Assembly (NCBI GenBank): GCA_029747015.1
Contig: JAKOGI010000080.1
Span: 964,501-1,028,500, forward strand
From: Carnegiea gigantea
Taxonomy: Eukaryota > Streptophyta > Magnoliopsida > Caryophyllales > Cactaceae
Reading direction: 5' to 3'
DNA length: 64,000 nt
Under the pieces are notes generated by a model. It was given only the letters and a program-made list of their open reading frames with translations, did not search any database and was not told the origin of the DNA. This document shows positions 11,851 to 23,638 of the stretch, in pieces. The position numbers were made by a program, and so were the translations under genes. Numbering within the stretch: position 1 is the first letter of the stretch; every line of letters starts with the position of its first letter.

Positions 11851-12990
11851 AATAACTTAAGAAAATTCCTATTTATTAGTACCCTAAAAGATGGATTAAT
11901 GTTGACATCAATGAGGTTTGAAACTATTTCAACCAAGACAAATTAAACGAGAGTCTTTGAGAAAAATCGACGTGAATGTGGGAAAAATAAGAGTTGATCA
12001 AGGTATCCAACTATTTTTCATACTGATTGGACCTCTTTTTGCTTCCTATAACTTCTTTCATTTTGACAAAGTAGTACTTTTCATGCTTAGGAAGATCCAT
12101 GGACCACGATTTCTTCCCCCACCCCCGCTCCTTCTTTTACAATGAAGATCATGATTGATGCGACAAGTTGGCAACAAAAACAAATTTAATTTGTAACACA
12201 TATTCATTATCCAAATGCCATAATTTATATGTTTCAATCTTACTAGGACCGACACAAATGGAGTATCTATATATTTCGATTTCTAAATCTACTATTTTAT
12301 GTAAATTGTCTCATTATTATTTACGTAGACTACTTACTACTCTATAGAAATAAAATATCGGAAGTTTAGAGAAACATTTTACGTCACTCTGCTGCAACCC
12401 AAACTGAAAAAATAGTCCAAACTTACTTTTTCGGCGATAAAAGTTTAGACCAGCAGAACTAGACTTTCTGTCATGTTACAACGTATGAGTAAAACTGTTA
12501 CACCAAACCCCTCACACGCTTCCTAGTAGCGAAATTTTTGGGATACTAGACTTAGATTTTTTTATCTCATTATTACTGCCGTAATTGAGACTATGCCACT
12601 AACTACTAAGAACCTATTAGGGTTAGCTTCATATAGACTGTAACAGCCCAATAACATAGACTAACCTTACGGAAAAAATAAATAAATAAATAAAACTACA
12701 TTAGATTGACTTGTAAAAAACCAAAAAAGCCCCGCAATTTATTTATCACATCTCTTATCGCACATTAATTATTGAGCGTTATTAGGAAAATGTGAGGTCT
12801 ACAATTTTCCCTACCTAATATTGTAGTGTGTGGACATTCAGACCATTGTTTTACAATTTCAGAATAAATAGATGAAAAAACAAGTTTCGCAACAAGAGAA
12901 GATATGATAAAACACGCAAATAGATAAATACGTGCATGATTTAAACACCATGCAAAAATTTTAGGTGCAAGTGGGACTAAGCAGGCTGTA
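11851..12990. other. AT-rich spacer, nothing recognised
   Basis: Long AT-rich DNA with short homopolymers and an AATA run near 12680. No coding frame, RNA gene or clear repeat end is visible. Confidence 0.5.
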
Positions 12991-12999
12991 TATATGCCA

Positions 13000-14340
13000 G
13001 TATGCCACTATTGGCTTTATCATAGTCGGCCACATGCTAAAGTTTCTGAATTTATCCAACATGATAGAATTTGGAATCTCACACAGCTCACCTTTACCTT
13101 AGATAGTCACCCGATCGTGCATAAAATTCAAAGGAGTTGTCATTCCTGCCCACAGCAAACCAGACTCTTTCTGTTTGGATCTGGATAATTCAGGTACCTT
13201 TAGTACTAAATCAGCAACATGGATAGTAAATAATAAGTCAATAAATGATTACTCAAACTGGCCCTTCAAGTGGATCTGGCAAATAGACACCATGCCAAAA
13301 AAATAAAATTTTCTTACGGCAAATCTGCCACAAAGCAATCCCTGTTCGAGGAACTTTACTCAAACGTGGACTGAATATTGATGCAGGTTGCCCAATCTGC
13401 TTGGGTGATATTGAATCAATTGATCATTTATTTAGTGAGTGCCACATGGGTCGAAAGGTCTGGGAACTAGCAGATAAACACCAATGGTTCCCGATACAGT
13501 TCTCGCCTGGTGGCTACCAGCAACTACCCGAAGCGTTACAAAGGGTAAGATCCTCCCGTAATCCAAAACTGCTCCAAAGATTATCCTTTCTTAATTGGAG
13601 CATTTGGAAAGAGAGAAATGTAGTAGTTTTCGAAAACAAACTTTTTAATCCTCTAAAATGCCTTATCAAAGCAAAGAAGGCATATGTCGAATGGAGAATC
13701 CGATCTTATTTATCGGATGATTATTCATTGAGGGGATTCTCTTCTACCCCTTCCAATCCCTTCCGCCTTGTAAGGTGGAATCCCCCACCTTCAGGATTCG
13801 TCAAAATCAGTTCTGATGGATCGCTCCTCAACTCATCAGTAGCAGGAGGTTACGTACTACGCGACTGGACGGGCAAACTGCTCAAAGCAGGAGCTGCTAA
13901 TTATGGGTCTACTTCAATCATGGTAGCTGAAGTAAGAGCACTGAAGGATGGAGTTAATGCGGCCACACAAGTAGGCTATAAGAGTCTATTGATTGAAGAT
14001 GACAATACTACAGTAATCCAAGCACTAGCAGGCACAATCCAAGTTCCTTGCAAGATCACCACAATTATCAAAGATATTCGTATATGGTTAAATCAGGACA
14101 CCCAGTTTTAAGTCAAACACATCAATCGAGAGGCAAATATGACGGCTGACTGACTTTCTCAATTTGGTCACTCTATCACGAATTCGTTTTCTTCAAATGT
14201 CTGCTTCTCCCCAACGTTTGGTGCTATTCTGGCAACGGATGTAGTTGGACGTACTCTTGTGAGAAAAGACGCCTAACATTGGTTGTACTTCATCTTTATC
14301 ATTGTAAAAAAAAAATTTTTTTTTTAAATAGTTAGCCGAA
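13000..14340 (+). mobile_element. L1-type LINE remnant (zinc-binding and RNase H-like parts)
   Basis: Frames broken by at least one shift near 13310-13400 carry the C-terminal part of plant L1 ORF2. A linker contains WNLTQLTFTLDSHPI; a zinc-binding domain reads CPIC...SIDHLFSECH...VWELA; then WSIWKERN; then an RNase H-like domain (KISSDGSLLNSSVAGGYVLRD, IEDDNTTVIQAL), with the motif HINREANMTAD just past the 14109 stop. The element ends at an A-run at 14307-14315 followed by a T-run. It is a 5'-truncated, inactive copy of the same broad family as the remnant at 1409-2625. Confidence 0.8.
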
Positions 14341-15639
14341 TTTGGTTGGAGAACCTGGCACCATCAACACGTACATTAGTCTATGAAAACCAAATTTTGG
14401 ATAATCGAATTCAGATTTCAGAACCAGCTTCTTATGATCTTGTCTCATGACACCACACCACCCCCCCCCCCCCAAAAAAAAGGAAAAATAAAAAAGGTCC
14501 AAACAAATGGAATGAAATTGTCTGTCATTAACTGATAATGAAGCTCAAAATGTTGGTTCACGAGATGCAATATACAGAACCAAGCTGAAACCACTGGGCT
14601 GGGTGCCCAGCATCATCAGCTTGCAGTTCATTTTGATCGGGCCAGACCAACATTTGAAGAATCAGCGTAGAGACCGAGTAGAATACAAGCGGACTTGCCG
14701 AACGAGTGCACAGAATTGATTAGCTGCTCAGGACAACTAGTTTCCGTACTCGCTTGTATCGAAAGTTACCCACTAGGCGTTTGAAGCAACAATGTGTAGG
14801 TTAGGAACTGCAAAAGACCACTTGTTTTGCGGGTACTGGGTGATATACTTGTTCTTTGTCCTTGCAAACAAGACAACACCTATGAAAGAATATAAGATTT
14901 GTAACATTGTAAGAGAAGAACCAAGGAATGGTAATAGCATAATCCTTCTATCTACACCTTTTAACACTACCTACCTTGCAATTTGCAAATGGACCATAAA
15001 TATAGTTCATTCGAGGTTGCCTTCCAAATTACAAAAAAAAGGTATAAAAGGATTATCAACAACTAACGTACCTTCACCATTAATGTCATGGAAGCCGGTT
15101 ATCCACTTTATCTGTCGGGCATGAATGTAGGAAGCAAGTCTTCTGGGCACAATCAGAGAAGAAATCTTCGACCTTTTGGCTTAGACCTCCTTCAGTGCAT
15201 AGATTCTAAGGTAAGTCATCAGAGACAAAAAGGAGCTTTCAAAGCCTTCTAAGTAGCAAATTTCCTCAAGCAACAGCCTTACCTGCAGGATTTGAGTTTG
15301 CGTGCCAGAATAAAGTGAAAATGTAGCATATTATAATAGTCAAGCTATGCGACGTACAAAATGCAAGTGCCAGATGGTTACATTCCAAAATAGTTCTACT
15401 AAAATAGGGCTAAAATGGTGTAGTGGATAGAGAAGACTTATGTTGGGAGGACTCTACCTCTTACAGGGCCACAGTAGCTGCTCAACTCCAGGAGGATCAA
15501 ATAGCGCTCAACTCCAGGAGGATCAAATAGCTAAAATAGTTACGCTGCAAAGTCCAATGCACTTGCTTCCTCGAGTGAACCAATCTGAACAAATGGAATA
15601 CTGTTGGATTCTACTGCTCCATAGTGTGGCTCTAGCAAT
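14341..15639. other. Spacer with a 26-bp perfect tandem duplication
   Basis: Non-coding. It contains a C-run/A-run junction at about 14460-14480. A 26-bp unit beginning GCTCAACTCCAGG is repeated perfectly and head-to-tail at 15480-15505 and 15506-15531. An A-box-like GGTGTAGTGGATAG sits at about 15417. No gene seen. Confidence 0.5.
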
Positions 15640-18600
15640 CTAGCGCTCTCCAATCAACTTGTACAGCTTCATTAAGGCAACTGAATCATTAGTTGTATCT
15701 CTTTTTGATAACCACCCATGTTGAACTTGCACATCAATGTCCCTATACAACACCAAGCAATACTTTAAGATCTAACCATTTATGTGAACCCTAGGGTACA
15801 AAGACCAATAAGAAGGAAAAGAGAAACAACATTGACAGGACTTAGTTTACCTCCTCAAAGCCAGCACCTGGTAATTTCTCTTAAGCTCAACAGCATATTT
15901 CGTCAGTGTATCTTGCACATATTGTTTTCCTACAGTTCTCACTGCAGCTGCATTTAACAGATTTTCCAGTGAACCATGTTTCTTCAAGAGTTTAAGAGCA
16001 GTTTTTCGACCAAAACCTGGCACCAAATTTTGGATGCCAGGAACACCATCAGCTTCATCACCAAGAATGCACCCTACAAAATTACAACTTTGCTAAGAAA
16101 GATGCATGTAAACCAACATAAAAAGAAAACTAATCATTCAATATTTTGACCAAAAAGCCATAAATCAATGGCCACATTAAACTATTAATCAAATTTCTCG
16201 AACAAAAATTTACAAGACTGCATGAATAAATCCACAAAAAAAAAGCTATATTTGGAACATTATGAGACGAGCAAATATGAACTGAAGGAACAATACTTCT
16301 GCAAGCACCAAATCTGGACTCTCGAGCGCTGCTGCAATAATGACAAATATGGCAGGAAACATAAAATTTTGTAATAAATGGTAGTTAACAGATAATCATT
16401 GCAACAAATCAGTATGAAAGATATAGCTAGAAGTATGCAACAAGACCAATAATAAAACACATGAAACATAGATGAAATACACATAATCAAACTATTCATA
16501 CGTAGTTACATACGTAGACTTAAATCTGACTCTGGATCGCAGTCATATTGAGTGATATAATGCTTCAAGGTATAAAATGACCATCTTTCAAGTTCGGGCA
16601 CAGGTACAACAAGCTGAACATCTTCTGATATCAATTGCTTGAAATCTTTGTCAGGTGAGGCGACTACAACTCTGCTACCCCTATCTAAGACTTGCTCGGT
16701 AAGAGTCGCAATAACATCATCAGCTTCCTGACCTTTAATTTTCAACACCTGCAGAATCTATAAGTGTTAATTTCACTCCAAATAATATATATTGAGGCCT
16801 AAGAACCTTAATGAGTAGAACTACTATTTACTTCTATTTTCAATCCTCAATCACCATACAATAGACTTTCAACACACTATCCAACCCAAAAGAATCCGAA
16901 AGTGTCTCATTTGCTCTCATTCCGTCTTAATATCTCATCTAAATTTAGAAGCTAACATTATCAACCCCAAAAAAAATAAAATAAAATAAAATTTGAAGTC
17001 AACTCATCAAAGGTAAACAAAGGTAGACTGTTTCAAGAGTTTGTTTAGACACAGCATTTTTAACAATGCAACACTCAGGTTAAGGACATGCTCATCTAGA
17101 CCTTCCTAAATACCACCTTCGGGCTTGTTCTTTTTGAGGGTAAATTTTGGCTCCCACTTCTATTCCATACATTCCCACGCGTTCTTACTCCGTTCCATTC
17201 CTTCCTACTCCTTGAAGATAAATATCATTCATTCCCACTCTTTTCCATGTCTTGCTCTCCCCAATCTCTCTCATTCCCTCTCACTCCTTCCTACACTTGA
17301 TATTAGTAATTCCGTCTTTCTCCAACTCCATTCCATTCCATTCCTTTCCAGTCCATTCCATACCTTCCCATTCCTTCTCTGGAGTCCACTCCTACCCCCC
17401 CCCCAAAAAAAAAAAATCTCACTTCATTCCATTCTTTACCATTCTATATCTGCTCCATCCCTATGAAAAGATCAAGGAAAAAGTACATGGGGTGTACTTT
17501 TGAACTAAAGCTATGTACAAGAATGAAAGTAGCACAGGTTGATGTCTTGAACCCAAAACCTATGGATTCCATTCCTCAGAATGAACTGCCAGAACTTCGC
17601 ACTCAGCAAAAAGCGCATGCTTTTCTTTGCCACATTAGCAACAAAACATGGTACTTGAAATTACTAAGTTGCACCTCCTAACATAACTCACTCTAATAGA
17701 TAATAACAAGAAGTTCTTCTAAACCCATTTGTATAAAGACATAGCAATAAGAAAATGGGATTAACAACAATAGTAAACACTTGACTTACTGGCACATTAC
17801 AACTCCTCAAGAAGTGTGTAACAATTTGGTGTGACCTTCCAACATGAAGTTGTGGAAGCCGCCCTGAAGTTACAACACGTCTAAAGAATCGCATCCTATG
17901 AGCTTTATAAGATGGCAATATTTGTCTACGATGTTCATGTCCCCCTTCTCCATCAATCACCTAAACAGGAAAACGGACCTTTCATTACTCATAACGAGAA
18001 AAAATGGCCTCGCCAAAAAGGTCATAATAATAATTTTGAAAAATGGGGATTTCAGCCATTACGAGTTCCCATGTAAGTCACCTCTTACACAGCCGAATAG
18101 CCTGCTTTTTTCTTAGCTAGTATTACCACCTCATAGAAATAAACAAGACAGTAATTCTAGCTCATGGCCGGTCAAGGCAATAACAAATCAACAATAATTT
18201 GCAACGATAGAAAGGATATAAGAGTTCATGGGATGAAAGAATGATTACCATATCATCTATCCCAAAATTCCTCGGTTTTAAATGGTGGGTTTCATGGACA
18301 GGATATCAAGTAATTTTACAATTTTTTTTTAAAGGGAAGATTATCAATGCTCTGAGAGCCACAGAGAATAGATTTTTACATAGCATCAGAATACTGTGAG
18401 TCAAATTTTGTAAAAATACATCAAGAAAGTCGCATTTCTCTAACTCAAAACTCTCGTAAAATAGTAATGTTGCCAAGAGAATTTGAACTTCCCAGGAACA
18501 GAGATTCCACCCTCGCCATGACTACTCTCTGAAACCACAAAATTAAGCCTCATAAAAAAAAAAAAATCGAATAACAGGAAAATCCACCACAATTCCAAAT

Positions 18601-18958
18601 TTAAACTTACATAATAGCAATTAAACGCATAAATTTAAAGAACATAACAGAAAATTACAGCAATGACAGGATGATTGAGGCTGACTTGAGAGAAGAAGAG
18701 AGAAATCCAGTGAGCAAAAGAGCGTAAACTGGGTTTACTCCCTTCGTAGCAGATAGGATTGACATCCAGAAAGAAAATCCTATCCTTGATTTTCTGACTT
18801 GAATCACCCTCAACAACACGCTCGTCATAAACAGCCGATGAATTAGAGGAAAACACTATGAACTTCTTCTTCTTCGTGTTGAATTCAGCGGGTGATTCAG
18901 GCTTTATTCTCCATGAAGAGAGAGTCAGAGCGAGAGTAGAACTGGGGATGGATAACAT
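15640..18958 (-). CDS. Organellar 5'-3' exonuclease (PIN/FEN-like, bacterial Pol I exonuclease-domain type)
   Basis: Five exons on the minus strand: 18958-18659, 17960-17790, 16748-16514, 16073-15851, 15742-15640. Phases agree, giving about 343 aa. The first ~60 residues are serine- and lysine-rich, like a plastid or mitochondrial transit peptide. FFLDVNP starts the nuclease fold, followed by VIDGEGGHEHRR, GQEADDVIA, VASPDKDFKQL and GDEADGVPGI, the acidic metal-binding motifs of the family. Next come a helix-hairpin-helix-like FGRKTALKLLKKHGSLE and a C-terminal helix. Bacterial relatives remove RNA primers and flaps, so a role in organelle DNA replication or repair is inferred. Arabidopsis relatives are the OEX proteins; At1g34380 is the likely counterpart. 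The 1-kb second intron holds a pyrimidine-rich repeat. Confidence 0.87.
17125..17465. repeat. Pyrimidine-rich TTCCATTCC-type degenerate repeat in an exonuclease-gene intron
   Basis: About 340 bp almost free of G on the plus strand, built from variants of ATTCC, CATTCC and CACTCC, ending in a C-run/A-run junction at about 17395-17416. Just beyond it is a hairpin with 9-bp perfect arms (AAAAGTACA at 17479-17487 and TGTACTTTT at 17493-17501). It could be a satellite-like expansion or the inside of a decayed MITE. Confidence 0.6.
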
Positions 18959-20429
18959 TTTCTGCGTCTCACCCAGTTACCATTTCCTAACCCCAAGTAA
19001 CCAACTGATATGGTTTTTGCACTTGGGATAGTTGTTTGACATTTGTATTATACTTTGGGCCCGAATTGTTAAATGGGCCGAGTGCTTTTTGTAGTACAAA
19101 ACTTGGGCCAGCTAACTACACCAGCAGCTCCAAATTATTGCATACTTCCAGTAACATGTACTTTTATTGTTACATATATATATTTTTTTAATATTTATTT
19201 GTCATATAGGTGGTTATTAATATATATTTTACTTACGTAGTTTTTAGGAGTATATACTCTCGGGTGTATGATATAGGCTTTGTAAAGCAGCTGACGTGGT
19301 TGAGCTTGTAGATTGACAAATATCACTAGTATCATGCTCATGCATACCCATCATACTTTTTAGGTTTTAGAAATCAACACTAGCACTTACACCCGTTTGA
19401 GGCACAAATAAGTAATTTAAACTAATATTCATATTCAGATTATTAGAAGTTGAATAAAAAAACAAACAACAACTGACAACAATGAGTCAATCGTCAAAAT
19501 TAAATACAACACAACGAACTATGTCGTAATACCACCAAACTAACTTACAGTATAAAAGTACATCAAATCATAAAACTTTTGCAGTTGGGCCGCATATTAC
19601 ATTAACAGAAAAACAAAATAATACTTGCACTCATTTTCCAACTCCTCTTATAACAATTTAATATTTTCACCACTCCTTCAAATTTTAAATTATATAGATT
19701 TTATTACCACTCCCGGGAAAGAGAGTGAATGATTTGGTCTAGTCATTCACCTAAGTTTGCTAGGGATAAAAGACGTACGATAAATATGTACAATTTATGT
19801 CCAAAAGGTTCATTATACTCTCACGTAAGTTACTCACACTAAGCGCTCCTTTTTGTGGACAAATCTCAATTTTCTACCATTCCCGCTTCTTTTAAAGCAA
19901 TCCAACTCCATCTAATTTGCTCATACCCCATCCAATTGATTTTCACCTTCCATGTAAAAAAACAAAAATCACTCATTTTAAAAAAATCTCGCTCCATCTT
20001 ACTTATCTGTACTAATTATTGATTATTCATCTTAAAATAATTCACCTAATCTCGCTCTTTTTCATGTCACACTCTAAATTTACCACTCTTTAAAAAAATG
20101 AAATTAAATAGAAAACCGGTACTAAAATTCGAACTCTATTCTCTGCGCAAAATAAACAGTCAACTCGTGGTGCTTGAGAATTGAGAGTTATTGGCAGTTT
20201 GGCACAACAACTGAACCCTTACCATCTTGTAAGCCGAAGGAGGGGCGAAAAAGAAAAGGAAAAGAAGAAATGAGTTACAGTAGGACTGGAGGTGGTTGAA
20301 TAACTCGTCGCTTGATTTCGATGCGCTCGAGGTCGAAGCACCTCTTCCTTCTCCTCTAGCCTCTCCCTCTCCTGAGGTCCCGAATTCCCCGCTCTTTCTC
20401 TCTCCTCTCTCTCTCTGTGAAACACAAAA
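18959..20429. other. Divergent spacer between the exonuclease and E2 genes
   Basis: About 1.47 kb separating two genes transcribed away from each other; it must contain both promoters. AT-rich from 19140 to 20150. A CT-rich tract at about 20390-20416 sits just before the E2 start codon, a common plant leader feature. No gene seen. Confidence 0.5.
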
Positions 20430-22729
20430 ATGGCGAACCTGCTAAACCTCAACTCCAAATTCCTCCCATCGACCCAACCCCTCCGCCGCGTGCCGCCGCA
20501 CCAGCACCGCCTCCGCCTCACCAGCACCCGAATTCGGGCAAAGATCCGGGAGATTTTCATGCCGGCACTGAGCTCCACCATGACGGAGGGCAAGATCGTT
20601 TCTTGGATCAAATCCGAAGGCGACAAGCTCGCCAAAGGCGACTCCGTCGTCGTCGTCGAGTCCGACAAGGCCGACATGGACGTCGAGACCTTCTACGATG
20701 GCTTCCTCGCCAAGATCATCGTCGAAGAGGGTTCCGTCGCTCCTGTCGGTTCTGCCATTGCTCTTCTTGCCGAATCCGAGGACGAAATTGCGGACGCCAT
20801 CGCCAAGGCTGCCGGCGTTGCCGCTTCCTCGACGCCGGCGTCGGCGCCTCAGGTAAAGGCGGAAACTGCTACTCCTGCTGCTGCTGCGCCGGAGAAGGTG
20901 AAGGTTGATGCTCCGGCAGCGGCGGTGATGTCGACGCATCCGGCGGCGGAGGGAGGGAAGAGAGTGGTGGCGTCGCCGTATGCGAAGAAGTTGGGGAAGG
21001 AATTAGGGGTGGATTTGAGGACCGTTGTGGGCACTGGGCCTCTGGGGAGGATTGTGGCAAAGGATGTTGAGGCAGCTGCTGCGGCGGCAGCGATGGCGGT
21101 GGTTTCTGCTCCGGTTGCTACTCCGGCGTCTGCTGCGGCTACGCCAGTGGAGTTGGGTAAGACAGTGCCGTTTACGACAATGCAGAATGCTGTGAGTAGG
21201 AATATGGTGGAGAGTCTGAGTGTGCCTACTTTCAGGGTTGGATATACTATTACTACTGATGCACTTGATGCATTGTACAAGAAGGTGGGCTTACAGGTTA
21301 CTAGTTGACCTTAATTGATTGATTAGTTTTATGAATTAATTACTTGTTCTTATTGTGTTTATCGGATTTGATGTTTAGATTAAGTCCAAGGGAGTGACAA
21401 TGACAGCATTGCTAGCAAAGGCAACAGCTATGGCGCTTGTTAAGCATCCAGTGGTGAATTCTAGCTGCAGGGATGGCAAAAGTTTCACTTATAATAGTCA
21501 TATCAATATTGCAGTTGCTGTAGCAATGGATGGTGGTTTGCTTACTCCAGTGCTTCAAGATGCTGATAAGGTTCGATCTTGATGGCTCTTTTATTGGATG
21601 TTGTGTTTTGTCTCTCTCATTGATGATTGTTGAGCAGCTTGAGCTTTGCGAATGTCATTGTGTTTGGAAATTTGCGTTACAGGTTGACATTTATACACTT
21701 TCAAGGAAGTGGAAGGAGTTGGTTGATAAGGCTCGCGCCAAGCAGTTACAACCTCATGAATATAATACAGGTACTTGATGCTTCATTCGAGCTAACACAG
21801 TCTGCAGTGTTGTGAGGGTTTTAACTGATATGAACTTTACCCTTACTAGTCTTGGAATGGAGATTGTGGGGTTGCTACATCAGGTTCACCAATCACCAGC
21901 AATGCATTTCTGATAGCCAATGGATCATAAGTTCCCATTTTGAGTTTAGATTAACATGGAACTCATGCAATGCTTATATCTTCATCTGCTTGTGCACATA
22001 ATAGAAAGTTGAGTATATGATGCGAGCATCTCTGTTTAGAAATGGTTTTGATGCAAGCATCTTTCTTTTGGATTGTTTTGCTTTAATCATTTCCCAGGTA
22101 ATCTGTCTGCATATGTCAACCCATGGTTTCTGATTCAAACATTTACCCTAACATCTCACTTGACAGATATGTAAAAAAAAAATATAACTGATAATAGTGT
22201 GCAGGCTAGGCTCGTTTAGTCTGAAACAGTTATGGTTATCAGCGTGGGCTATTCTGAACCTTGACTAAGCTAATGCTAATCTTTCTGACTGCTAGTCCAA
22301 AAGTCTGAGGAAGTTATCCGATAGCTTTCAGAAATGTCTTTGAGATGTTCTCTCATTACAATGCCGCTGGTCTGTGCAGGTACTTTCACTCTATCTAACC
22401 TAGGGATGTTTGGTGTGGACCGTTTTGATGCCATTCTCCCCCCTGGAACTGTACGTTCCTTGACTACGAATTCCTTCATTTAGAATTTCACATTGCTGAC
22501 AGAATGAAGATGAATTGACATTTGTGGATTTCTTCTCCAGGGAGCGATTATGGCCGTTGGTGCGTCGCAGCCCACTGTTGTTGCCAGTAAAGATGGTCGG
22601 ATAGGCATGAAGAACCAGATGCAGGTTAATGTTACTGCTGATCATCGTGTTATATATGGTGCTGATCTTGCTGCTTTCTTGCAAACACTCGCTGAGATTA
22701 TTGAAGATCCCAAGGATCTTACCCTGTAG
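20430..22729 (+). CDS. EMB3003: Plastid pyruvate dehydrogenase E2 (dihydrolipoamide acetyltransferase)
   Basis: Five exons: 20430-21284, 21379-21570, 21683-21770, 22380-22450, 22541-22729, about 464 aa. A transit peptide (about 1-40) is followed by a lipoyl domain: MPALSSTMTEGKIVSW and the lipoyl-lysine motif ESDKADMDVETF. After an Ala/Pro-rich hinge comes the E3/E1-binding domain (VVASPYAKKLGKELGVDL, GTGPLGRIVAKDVE), then the acyltransferase core (PFTTMQNAVSRNM, TFTLSNLGMFGVDRFDAILP, TADHRVIYGAD). It transfers acetyl groups from lipoate to CoA in plastids, feeding fatty acid synthesis. The HRxxxxG core motif reads DHRVIYG, as I recall for plastid isoforms. Exon 1 has two possible in-frame donors 12 nt apart. 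Exon 1 is GC-rich against AT-rich surroundings. EMB3003 rather than its paralogue LTA2 is inferred from residue similarity and gene neighbours. Confidence 0.94.
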
Positions 22730-23638
22730 TTTAGTCTATTCTGAAAATGATGCATAGCTTGCTTCTCTAGTTTTGAGAGTTCCAGTCCTAAAATGCTGCT
22801 TCTTGAATTAATGCGATCATTGATAGTGCTACACCTGTAGAATTGCCGAGAACATCAGCCATTAATTATTGTGGAACATGAGGGGAAATTTTTCAGGGAA
22901 ATATTCTACCCTTCCTGTGTTTTTGGCACTCTCTCTCAACTCTGACTGTATCTTGTATGTTTCGGGTATTTATCCATTGTTTTTTGTATCAATTCGCTGT
23001 ATCAATGTGTTCTGGCAGTTCTGGCTCTACTTACTCGCTATGTAACCTCAGGAACTAAAGCATGGAATGAAATGATATTTCCTTCTGGAAGTGCTTCCGG
23101 CCTGTTGAATTTCCACTTTTTGTTGATAAATTTTGCATTTCTAGTTATGGTGAGTATGTTGTCAGAGAACCGATGGTACCATGTGTCATTATGTAAAGCT
23201 AGCACATCTAATAAGTAAGAGATTTTTTGATGTTATATGGTATTAGTTAATGTACAAATAAAAGGCAACCCAGAAGACAGATTTGTTTTTTTTGGGGGGG
23301 GGGGGACAATGGCTTCAAGACCTTATAACGATGTTCTATAATTTATAGGGATTTAATCATATCTCAAGGGGAAGATCAACACAAAGATTGTTGTGGACAG
23401 GCTGAGTATAATACTATCATCTAGGACGTTATAAGCAGCCAACTGAAATTTTTTACAACTAAGCTTTTACACGGTTACAGCACCAGTATTATCACAAAAT
23501 CCTATACCTATCATACCTCATGACTCATAATTCATAAACCATAGCTCAGAATCTATAATATATGATCCTGTACTCCTGGGAAAACCTGTGTTATGCTTCA
23601 TTTCTACTGATCTAGAACCAACATGTTCAACGTTCTGC
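22730..23638. other. Convergent 3' spacer
   Basis: Non-coding DNA between the E2 stop codon and the stop of the convergent LRR gene; both 3'UTRs lie here. It contains a T-run/G-run junction at 23287-23306. No gene seen. Confidence 0.5.

Noticed and set aside
20219..21280. Several long antisense and alternate-frame ORFs over the E2 first exon
   Set aside because: Shadows of a GC-rich coding exon; they are Arg/Ser/Ala-rich with no recognisable domain.
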